Below are positions 26,121 to 32,836 of a stretch of 34,213 nucleotides of DNA, one piece after another; the stretch's first letter is position 1; each line of letters starts with the position of its first letter. The position numbers and the translations under genes are program-made. Origin of the DNA: a candidate division FCPU426 bacterium. Lineage in GTDB: Bacteria > Oederibacteriota > Muellerivitia > Muellerivitales > Muellerivitaceae. The DNA lies in assembly GCA_003152075.1 (NCBI GenBank), contig PLZG01000113.1:1-34213 (forward strand), read 5' to 3'. Below the pieces are notes generated by a model, which worked only from the letters and a program-made list of their open reading frames with translations, had not been told where the DNA came from and did no database searches.

Positions 26121-26915
26121 TTATTTCACTTTTTTGGCGACCAGGTAATATCCCGCGCCTTTCGAATTGTCGGACTTGGCCAGCAAATCCTTGAAAAGCC
26201 AATTGTAGTAAGCCGGGGCCCAAAACCGTGGAAGCAACGTCCAACGCTTAAAAAGCGCTTTCCAAAGCTTCGAGGGAATGGCCGGAAGGAACCAGCGCTC
26301 AAACGTATGGTAACTGCGCATGGGCACGATATATTCGGCGGTTTCCAACCTCAATCCCGCTTTTTTAAACCGCTTCTTCCAAACTTCCAGGTCGTTCACA
26401 TGGTAATGTTTGGAAACCTTGTTACAGACCCGGTTGTACCATTGGGCGCCCTTGTTTAAACCCACCGCGTTGAAGATTTTCTGGTAAATCGAATCGTCGT
26501 CCCAGAGCTCGCTGGGAACGGTCGTGATCAAACGCCCGCCCGGCTTCAACACCCGCTTGACCTCGGACAAGACCTTGTCGATATCGGGGATATGTTCCAT
26601 CACGCAGTTGGAAATGACAGTGTTATAGCTGTTGTTCTTGAAAGGCATGTCGGTGGCGCTCACCACCAGCGCCTGGTCGTAAGCCCCGCGCTTGACCGCC
26701 CGGCCCACTTCTCCCGGATCCAGGTCGATGCCGGTCTCCAGATGGCCAAACACGGTCTCAGCGAAAAACCCGTCCCCGCAACCCAGGTCCAGGACTGGAT
26801 GCTTGACTTTCCCTTTGTCCATCTCAAATCGCTCACATTCGTAGCAGCGCCAAAGCGCGTGGGCAACCGAGGTATAGCGAAGAAAGTCTCCGAAATATTC
26901 CTGGCGTGTCCTCAT
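26121..26915 (-). CDS. SAM-dependent methyltransferase, class I
   Basis: The 264-residue protein has motif I PVLDLGCGDGFFAETVF (G45-C46-G47-D48-G49), GIDLDPGEVGRA at the strand-2 acid, and the SNCVMEHIPDIDKVLSEV and LKPGGRLITTVPSEL motifs of the Methyltransf_11 type. The N-terminal RQEYFGDFLRYTSVAHALWR is typical of methyltransferases from glycan clusters. It starts one base after the stop of the DPM1-like gene (TGAAATG), so the two are coupled. The linked genes suggest it modifies a lipid-linked sugar or glycan; the substrate cannot be read from the sequence. Confidence 0.82.
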   Translation of the reverse strand: MRTRQEYFGDFLRYTSVAHALWRCYECERFEMDKGKVKHPVLDLGCGDGFFAETVFGHLETGIDLDPGEVGRAVKRGAYDQALVVSATDMPFKNNSYNTVISNCVMEHIPDIDKVLSEVKRVLKPGGRLITTVPSELWDDDSIYQKIFNAVGLNKGAQWYNRVCNKVSKHYHVNDLEVWKKRFKKAGLRLETAEYIVPMRSYHTFERWFLPAIPSKLWKALFKRWTLLPRFWAPAYYNWLFKDLLAKSDNSKGAGYYLVAKKVK

Positions 26916-26916
26916 T

Positions 26917-27663
26917 TCAAATCCTTCCGATCATGGTTAGAAACTTCAGCTTAAAAATATTCTTGGCGTAACCCACGACCTCGCCCATACCCAGCTTGCT
27001 TTTCCCCTTGCCGCGGTTGACAAAAATGATGGGGATTTCCTTCACCCTAGCCCCGGCCTTTAACGCCCGGTAGAGGATTTCAACATAGAAAACGTACCCC
27101 GGGGAGATGACACGGTCAATGCCGATTTTACGGATAAGCTCGGCCCGATAGCACTTGAACCCCCCCGAACAGTCAGCCTGGTTGATGCCCAGGATCATTT
27201 TTAACATGTAATTGGCGAATAAACTGATAAGCAGCCGTTTGATGCTCCAGTTTACCATTCCCCCGTCGTGCACATAACGGGAACCAATGACCATGTCATA
27301 TTCTCCCATCAGGGAAAGCATTTGGGGAATGTAGGCGGGATCGTGGGATAGGTCGGCGTCAATGGTGGTGATCAAGGGGTAATGATGGTCGAGAGCGAAA
27401 TGGAACCCGGCGATGACGGCCGTGCCCAGGCCCAATTTGCCGGCCCGGTGGATCACGTGGACCTTCTTGTCCTTTTTCGCCAGTTTATCCGCCAGTTTGC
27501 CCGTACCATCAGGAGAACCGTCGTCCACGATGAGGATATCAACGCCGCCGTGGGCCTTGACAATGCGGTCGTACATGTTCTGGAGATTTTCGATTTCGTT
27601 ATAGGTCGGGACGATAACGAGGGTTTTTGGATTTTTAGAACGGCCCGTGCGGGTCGGTGACAT
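26917..27663 (-). CDS. Polyprenol monophosphomannose synthase-like GT2 (DPM1 type)
   Basis: The 248-residue protein shows the DPM1 hallmarks: VPTYNEIENLQNMYDRI, LIVDDGSPDGTGKLADKLA with D47/D48, TIDADLSHDPAYIP with D102-x-D104, MVIGSRYVHDGGMVNWSI and the SGGFKCYRAE motif near the C-terminus. No C-terminal membrane segments follow. It should make a polyprenyl-phosphate-linked sugar, mannose in the best known cases, as donor for the ArnT/GT39-like enzymes. It is a paralogue of the 21967-22683 protein; together with the GT2 half of the fusion at 1300, three such synthases lie in this window. It is transcribed with the methyltransferase downstream and diverges from the C-methyltransferase gene. 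Confidence 0.87.
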   Translation of the reverse strand: MSPTRTGRSKNPKTLVIVPTYNEIENLQNMYDRIVKAHGGVDILIVDDGSPDGTGKLADKLAKKDKKVHVIHRAGKLGLGTAVIAGFHFALDHHYPLITTIDADLSHDPAYIPQMLSLMGEYDMVIGSRYVHDGGMVNWSIKRLLISLFANYMLKMILGINQADCSGGFKCYRAELIRKIGIDRVISPGYVFYVEILYRALKAGARVKEIPIIFVNRGKGKSKLGMGEVVGYAKNIFKLKFLTMIGRI

Positions 27664-27796
27664 TAAAAAAGGACTCCCGGTTTGTTAATAAAGGCAAAAT
27701 GGAGAAACAGTTTATCATTGTTCATAAAATTTGGTAGGATTTATCCGCCTTAGCGGCATACCCCCTCTTTCGGGGATTATTTAAGGAAAACACCCA

Positions 27797-29035
27797 ATGG
27801 AAATAAACACCTGCAGGATCGACGGTTCCCCGCTCATCGAGGTGATGGACTTTGGCGTCCAGTACGTCTCGGACTTCGTGGACAACCCCAAGGAAGGCGA
27901 GACTTCCTCACTAAAGGTCGGTATCGGAAAGGGATCGGGCCTGCTCCAGCTCTTCGAGCAATATCCCCCGGAGAAGATGTACCGCAAGTACTGGTACCGC
28001 TCAGGGATCAACGAATCTATGATCCGGGACCTGAAGGACATCGTGGAATCGGTGAAGAAATGGGCTCTCCTGAAACCTGGTGACACGGTGTTGGACATCG
28101 CCTGCAACGACGGCACCCTGCTTTCCCATTGGGACAAAGCCTATAACCGCTTCGGTATCGACCCGGCCAAAAACCTCAAGCAATTTTCTGAAAAGCATGC
28201 CACCGACGTTGTGGAGGACTTCTTCTCCAAGAAGAATTTCTACTCGGTGGCCAAGGACAAGGCCCGGGTCATCACTTCCATCGCCATGTTTTACGACCTA
28301 CCCGACCCTAATACTTTCGTAGCCGACGCCAAGGACTGTCTGGCCGATGACGGCGTTTGGATTATCCAGATGAGCTATATGCCCCTTATGTTGGAACAGA
28401 ACGCCTTCGACAATATCCTGGCCGAGCACGTGGAATATTACTCTTTCACAGTACTGAACAACCTCTTGAAAGCCCATGACTTGCGGGTTTTGGACGTGGA
28501 ACTCAACGATGTGAACTCCGGCTCTTTCCGGGTCTATATCACCCATAAGAAAGCCAAAACCCTGAAAATGCCCTATCACGGTCAACAGATCGGCGAGTTC
28601 CGGGTGAAGGCCCTGCTGGAATACGAGAAAGTCTTGAACCTTTTATCCCCCGCTCCTTACCTGGAGTTCTTCGAACGTGTACAAAAAAACAAGCAGAACA
28701 CACTCGATCTACTGAAGAAGATTAAGTCCGAGGGAAAAACCGTGCTAGGTTACGGTGCCAGCACCAAGGGTAATACCCTTCTACAATTCTACGGAATCAC
28801 CCCTGACCTCTTGCCCGGCATTGCCGAACGCACACCGGAGAAGATTGGGAAAAAGTGCATTGGTACGGGCATCCCCGTCATTTCCGAGGAAGAATTCCGC
28901 AAGCGCAAGCCGGACTATCTCTTCGTCCTACCCTGGCATTTCGTGGAGCATTTTAGGAACCGTGAGCAGGACCTCATGAAGTCCGGCACCCAAATGATCG
29001 TTCCCCTTCCCTATTTACAGATATTTAAAGACTAA
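27797..29035 (+). CDS. Sugar C-methyltransferase (TylC3/TcaB9-like)
   Basis: The 412-residue protein has the three-part layout of nucleotide-sugar C-methyltransferases: an N-terminal region, a SAM domain with VLDIACNDGTLL (about 98-108), and a C-terminal domain with GYGASTKGNTLLQFY and EEEFRKRKPDYLFVLPWHF. E210-H211 in ILAEHVEYYS matches the Glu-His pair proposed for catalysis in TcaB9. These enzymes methylate a carbon next to the keto group of a 4-keto-6-deoxy nucleotide sugar. Placed between two Gmd-type genes, it probably makes a branched deoxyhexose. The usual N-terminal zinc site (two CxxC pairs) is reduced to one cysteine: CRID and GKGSGLLQL stand where the pairs are expected. AAGGA precedes the ATG by nine bases. 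Confidence 0.85.
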   Translation: MEINTCRIDGSPLIEVMDFGVQYVSDFVDNPKEGETSSLKVGIGKGSGLLQLFEQYPPEKMYRKYWYRSGINESMIRDLKDIVESVKKWALLKPGDTVLDIACNDGTLLSHWDKAYNRFGIDPAKNLKQFSEKHATDVVEDFFSKKNFYSVAKDKARVITSIAMFYDLPDPNTFVADAKDCLADDGVWIIQMSYMPLMLEQNAFDNILAEHVEYYSFTVLNNLLKAHDLRVLDVELNDVNSGSFRVYITHKKAKTLKMPYHGQQIGEFRVKALLEYEKVLNLLSPAPYLEFFERVQKNKQNTLDLLKKIKSEGKTVLGYGASTKGNTLLQFYGITPDLLPGIAERTPEKIGKKCIGTGIPVISEEEFRKRKPDYLFVLPWHFVEHFRNREQDLMKSGTQMIVPLPYLQIFKD

Positions 29036-29049
29036 AACTAACCATTTGA

Positions 29050-29160
29050 ACCACCAAGACACCAAGGGCACCAAGTAAGACAAAGAATCGCAAAATAAAA
29101 ATTTTTATCCTTGGTTTTTCCCCTTAAGTCTTTGGTTTTCTTGGCGCCCTTGGTGTCGGT
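29050..29160. repeat. Long imperfect palindrome, family A (copy 2)
   Basis: The left arm at 29050-29077 (core caccaagggcaccaag) matches copy 1 at 256-283 and pairs with 29138-29160. The right arm is shortened compared with copy 1 and the AT-rich loop differs in sequence. Like copy 1, it begins shortly after a stop codon and lies between two genes of the same strand. Confidence 0.75.
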
Positions 29161-29204
29161 CATCTTCGAAAGAGGATGTTGGTTAACTGCCTTAGGAGTT
29201 TGAT

Positions 29205-30191
29205 TTGAGTAAAAAAGCCTTTATTACCGGCGTTACGGGGCAGGACGGAAGCTATCTAGCGGAGTTGCTCCTGGAAAAAGGTTATGAAGTGCACGGCCTG
29301 GTACGCCGCCTTTCTTCCGGAAACATGAGGCATCTGGAACCCATCCTTCGGGACTCTTCCAAACCTTTCCGTATGCAGCTCGGCGACTTGACCGATTCGG
29401 GCCGTTTGACCAACCTTTTGCGCGGTATCGCACCCGACGAGGTTTATAACCTAGCCGCCCAATCCGACGATGTGGTTTCGGTGGGAGCTCCCGAGTACAC
29501 CGCCGAGATCAATGGCATGGGCCCGGTTCGCTTGATGGAATCCATCCGCCAGGCGGGCATCAAAGCCCGCTTCTTTCAGGCATCTAGCTCGGAAATGTTT
29601 GGCTCGGCCAAGGTCAGCCCCCAGTCGGAAGAGACCCCCTTTAACCCCCGCAGTCCCTACGGCTTCGCCAAGGTGTTCGCCCACGGTATGGTCGGCTACT
29701 ACCGCAACGTTCATAAGCTTTACGCCGTCAGTGGAATTCTCTTCAACCATGAGTCCCCCCGCCGCGGCGAAGCCTTCGTGACCCGCAAGATCACCAAGGG
29801 TTTGGCCAATATCTTGGCTGGCAAGCAGAAGAAAATTGTCTTTGGAAATTTAAAGTCGAAAAGGGATTGGGGCTATGCCAAGGATTACGTGCAGGCCATG
29901 TGGCTCACTCTCCAGCAGAAAACACCCCAGGACTACGTAATCGCAACCGGCGAGAACCATTCCATCCAGGAGTTCCTAAAGGAAGCCTTTTCTTACGTGA
30001 AATTGGATTATCGGAAATACGTCAAGACCGATCCAAAACTGGCCCGGAAGGTCGATATCCGTGAAATGCGGGGAAACAACTCGAAGGCGAAGAAAGTTCT
30101 GGGTTGGAAACCTTCCGTGGACTTCAAACAGCTGGTACGCCTGATGATGGATGCAGACTTGAATGTCCTTGGTCTAAAACTACCCAATTAG
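29205..30191 (+). CDS. GDP-mannose 4,6-dehydratase-like SDR, divergent paralogue
   Basis: The 328-residue protein is clearly related to the Gmd at 25051-26043: ITGVTGQDGSYLAELLLEKG with the same glycine spacing, S128/E130 (SSSEMFG), Y152/K156 (SPYGFAK), [16 protein letters not shown] and [20 protein letters not shown]. It differs at two places that contact the substrate in Gmd. The RPAEV motif is replaced by RKVDIREMRG, and the RRSSxxNTxRIxHL segment by RRLSSGNMRHLEPIL. It may therefore act on another nucleotide hexose or on a modified GDP-sugar. The start is TTG with AGGAG upstream. It follows the C-methyltransferase gene across a family A repeat, and converges closely with the orphan at 30204. 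Confidence 0.82.
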   Translation: MSKKAFITGVTGQDGSYLAELLLEKGYEVHGLVRRLSSGNMRHLEPILRDSSKPFRMQLGDLTDSGRLTNLLRGIAPDEVYNLAAQSDDVVSVGAPEYTAEINGMGPVRLMESIRQAGIKARFFQASSSEMFGSAKVSPQSEETPFNPRSPYGFAKVFAHGMVGYYRNVHKLYAVSGILFNHESPRRGEAFVTRKITKGLANILAGKQKKIVFGNLKSKRDWGYAKDYVQAMWLTLQQKTPQDYVIATGENHSIQEFLKEAFSYVKLDYRKYVKTDPKLARKVDIREMRGNNSKAKKVLGWKPSVDFKQLVRLMMDADLNVLGLKLPN

Positions 30192-30203
30192 ATTTTCTCA
30201 ACA

Positions 30204-30818
30204 TCACCAAGGATTGGGTTTATAAAAATATTTAAGAGAACCTTTTGGAATTTTGATTTCTATTTTATTCGTAACCAAATGGCCAAACCATGATCGTCCC
30301 CAAATTTTAAAATCTATATCATTCACTCGGCGTCCATTGGATTCCTCAAGATCGAAATACCCTTGCAAAATTAAAACACGATCTTTTTCAGAAGATGGTC
30401 GAGGGACGAAAGACCAAGTGCCGTCAAAAAAATCAATGTCCGTAACAAAATCTTGACCGGACTTTATTTTTACTGTTGAAGGAAAATTATGAGTCCACAC
30501 ATTGCAATTTCTAAATATTTCATACTTGATTTTCTGGTTGTTTTTATCCACCGCAGTAAATGTTCTTGCAAAAAACCCCCAAGAATTCCAATCTTCATAA
30601 ACAATTACATCGTTTTTGTAAGCCTTCAAAACGAAATGAAGTTTATGCGGAGTATTTTTATTTAACTCAACCAACCCATAATTGTCGCCTTTAATTTGAG
30701 CGATCAACAAACCGTTAGCGAGAGTATTATCTGAACATCTTCCAACTTCAAAAAAAGCGCCACTTAAAACAAAACTCAAAAAAAAGAGTAGAAAAAAATT
30801 AATTTTAAACACTTTCAT
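30204..30818 (-). CDS. Exported protein of unknown function, AT-rich
   Basis: I do not recognise this 204-residue protein. It begins with a basic pair and a strongly hydrophobic stretch (MKVFKINFFLLFFLSFVLSG), a likely Sec signal peptide; a nearby cysteine (GRCSDN) does not fit a lipobox well. The mature part is rich in Asn, Lys, Phe and Trp with alternating beta-type patterns (VLKAYKNDVIVYEDW, DIDFKIWGRSWFGH), suggesting a small beta-rich secreted domain. Base composition is much more AT-rich than the neighbours (about 35% GC in a sampled line against over 50%), so recent transfer is likely. Only 12 bases separate it from the converging Gmd-like gene. Confidence 0.65.
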   Translation of the reverse strand: MKVFKINFFLLFFLSFVLSGAFFEVGRCSDNTLANGLLIAQIKGDNYGLVELNKNTPHKLHFVLKAYKNDVIVYEDWNSWGFFARTFTAVDKNNQKIKYEIFRNCNVWTHNFPSTVKIKSGQDFVTDIDFFDGTWSFVPRPSSEKDRVLILQGYFDLEESNGRRVNDIDFKIWGRSWFGHLVTNKIEIKIPKGSLKYFYKPNPW

Positions 30819-30869
30819 ACCTTTAAAGGGTTACGTTAAATATCTCCGCTTGTTTCAATCGAACCTTCG

Positions 30870-32741
30870 TCATTTTCTGACTTTTGACTTCTTCCCCAGC
30901 ATATACCACAACCCAAAAGCTAAAAACCCCGCACAAGTGGCAAAAGCGTCACCCGTTGCCGATTCACCCGTATTCTCATCCACTGACTCACAAGCGATGC
31001 CGTTGTCCATTTCGGCCCGTTTTAGGAATTTCAAAGCCCTATCCTTTTGGCCCGCTAGCAAGCTATTTACCGCCGCTAAAACCCAAGGATGGGCGGCATG
31101 ACCGCAACCCACTTCCTCAAAAGCTTTGCCCGAGAAAGAATAGGTGTACTGGGGAGAATAAATCCAATCCCGGGTGTTCTTCCAAACCGGGTCGGTATTC
31201 TTGCAGAACCCATAATGGGGCAATAGTAAAAGACTTCCGGGTGGCTCGTCGTAAAACATCCGGCTTCCCTTCTTATCCAAGTCCACGGACCAGGCAAACT
31301 GTGAGCCGTTCGGCTCTTTCGTTATGCATTCCTTTAAAATGGCAGTCTTAATCTTGCCCGCCTGGGCCTTTAAGTGCTTCACTTTTTTAGTGTTCTTAGC
31401 CCACTTATAAATATCGGCCAAATCTAACAAGGCCCGCCAAACCAAGACATTGTCATAAGTCACGTAACGTTGGGGCCAAGAGTCGTCCGAAGGCAAAAGC
31501 CAGGTCTGATAAAGGTCCTTCTTGGGGTGCTTTTTCTCGGCCAGTCCTGTTTCGAATCTTTCCAGGCTTTCCATTACATCCCGGCGTTCCAAGAAGGAAA
31601 AATCTTTGGTGGTTTCCAAATAACTTTTCAAAGCAATGACGGGCGCGCAAAACTCATCCAACTCGAATCCCGGCTCCAGAACGGCGCCAGAAATATAACG
31701 GCTATGCACCCCAAAGTTCTTGGCCTGTCGGGTGAAGATGTAATCCAAAACCCGCTTGGCCCAATCCGGGTCCAGGGCCAGGATGGAAGGGAAAGACCAA
31801 AGCAGGGAATCCCTATCCCAATAAGCCCCGCTCACGTAATAGCGCGGGCTTCGGGAGGTCAGACAGGCAACCTCTTCGGTATCAATGGTCAATCCCGTGG
31901 CATAAAAGCGGTTGAAGAAGGCGTTGCGATTCATGAGGGAATCGAGGGCCGGTTCAGTGGTTTGGCGTTGTTTTCCCTTCAGCCATTCCAGGGTATGGGC
32001 TTTGAGGACTTTCCCTCCCATTCGCTGGAACTCCCGGGCCGTGGCGAAAGCCCCAATCTCATCCAGCCCCAAACCGAAGTAAAAGAAAGCCTCCCAAGTT
32101 TCACCCGGCCCCACCGCCTTCGTTTGGAGCCAATGTAATGTTAGGGTTTCCCCTTCGTTTATGAGGATTTCACGCACCGAGGGGTTCAGTTCCTGCGATC
32201 CCTTACGAAAGGAAAAAAGGCTGTCCTGGTCGGGCGGGTAAGGGGCAACGGAAACGAGCGGCGCTGGACAGCGAAACTCCAGGGCAGGCTTATCTTCCCA
32301 AGTCTTCGCTACCAAAAACCGTTCACCCCGCAGTGGCTTCGTCACGTTGATGCTGTGCAAAAGCTCGGTCCAGAGTAGTTCGGTGGAAAGACCGCAGTTG
32401 AAAGAAGCGGAGGAGTTATTCTTTACCTTCAATGAAAGAACGAATCCCCTTTCCCCTATGGGCGCAAAATAAAGGCCTTCCAATTCCAGGGAATCTTCCT
32501 TCATCGTAAAACGGGGCAACCAATTCGCTTCCCTTTCCCAGGTAAGGCGGCCTTCCAGAAGCAATTCCTTTCCATCCACCGTCACGCCGGGAGTTAAAAA
32601 GGGCCGAGAGCCACCGGAGAAAGCCAATAGACCATTGACGCCCATGTGTAGGACGTTGATCTGCTCCACCGCCCCATCCCTCTCCCGGATAGTCGGCAGG
32701 GCCACATATTCGTTACCGGTTGGGTAATAACTTTCTTTCAT
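30870..32741 (-). CDS. (alpha/alpha)6-barrel glycosidase-like protein
   Basis: The 623-residue protein has an N-terminal beta-rich region (to about 230) and a helical C-terminal part resembling six-hairpin glycosidases (clans with GH15, GH63, amylo-alpha-1,6-glucosidase). Supporting segments are YYVSGAYWDRDSLLWSFPSI, FELDEFCAPVIALKSYLE, SDDSWPQRYVTYDNVLVWRA, VGCGHAAHPWVLAAVNSLL and ACESVDENTGESATGDAF near the end. I cannot assign a CAZy family, and the catalytic acids are not certain. There is no signal peptide, so it should be cytoplasmic, trimming an oligosaccharide or storage glycan. AAGGA lies about eight bases before the ATG. It is 95 bases downstream of the TPR membrane protein on the same strand. 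Confidence 0.6.
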   Translation of the reverse strand: MKESYYPTGNEYVALPTIRERDGAVEQINVLHMGVNGLLAFSGGSRPFLTPGVTVDGKELLLEGRLTWEREANWLPRFTMKEDSLELEGLYFAPIGERGFVLSLKVKNNSSASFNCGLSTELLWTELLHSINVTKPLRGERFLVAKTWEDKPALEFRCPAPLVSVAPYPPDQDSLFSFRKGSQELNPSVREILINEGETLTLHWLQTKAVGPGETWEAFFYFGLGLDEIGAFATAREFQRMGGKVLKAHTLEWLKGKQRQTTEPALDSLMNRNAFFNRFYATGLTIDTEEVACLTSRSPRYYVSGAYWDRDSLLWSFPSILALDPDWAKRVLDYIFTRQAKNFGVHSRYISGAVLEPGFELDEFCAPVIALKSYLETTKDFSFLERRDVMESLERFETGLAEKKHPKKDLYQTWLLPSDDSWPQRYVTYDNVLVWRALLDLADIYKWAKNTKKVKHLKAQAGKIKTAILKECITKEPNGSQFAWSVDLDKKGSRMFYDEPPGSLLLLPHYGFCKNTDPVWKNTRDWIYSPQYTYSFSGKAFEEVGCGHAAHPWVLAAVNSLLAGQKDRALKFLKRAEMDNGIACESVDENTGESATGDAFATCAGFLAFGLWYMLGKKSKVRK

Positions 32742-32760
32742 TCATTAATCCTTTTTAATT

Positions 32761-32827
32761 CGTCATTGCGAAGCGGTCGTTTTTCGGCCGACGAAGCAAT
32801 CAAAACCAGGGCTTCCTCGCAATGACG
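32761..32827. repeat. Inverted-repeat element, family B
   Basis: CGTCATTGCGA at 32761-32771 is perfectly matched by TCGCAATGACG at 32817-32827 (11 bp), enclosing a second small palindrome around cggtcgttttt cggccg and the word cgacgaagcaat. Such sequences are scattered between genes in many environmental genomes. It occupies most of the 95-base gap between the glycosidase-like and TPR genes. Confidence 0.75.
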
Positions 32828-32836
32828 GCTAAAACC

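Noticed and set aside
27664-27796. Divergent promoter between the DPM1-like gene and the C-methyltransferase gene
   Set aside because: A promoter must lie here, but the boxes I could propose (such as TTTATC with TAGGAT at 18 bases) are too weak to report as a feature.
30204-30818. Lipoprotein call for the AT-rich orphan
   Set aside because: The cysteine after the hydrophobic stretch is preceded by VGR, which does not match a lipobox.
31470-32138. Plus-strand open frame of 222 codons inside the glycosidase-like gene
   Set aside because: Antisense to a well-supported reading frame and without any recognisable motif.
30870-32741. GH125 exo-alpha-mannosidase call for the glycosidase-like protein
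   Set aside because: Tempting in a mannose-related locus, but the typical GH125 segment around WLRDS with its preceding GDI motif is not seen, so only the fold class is given.
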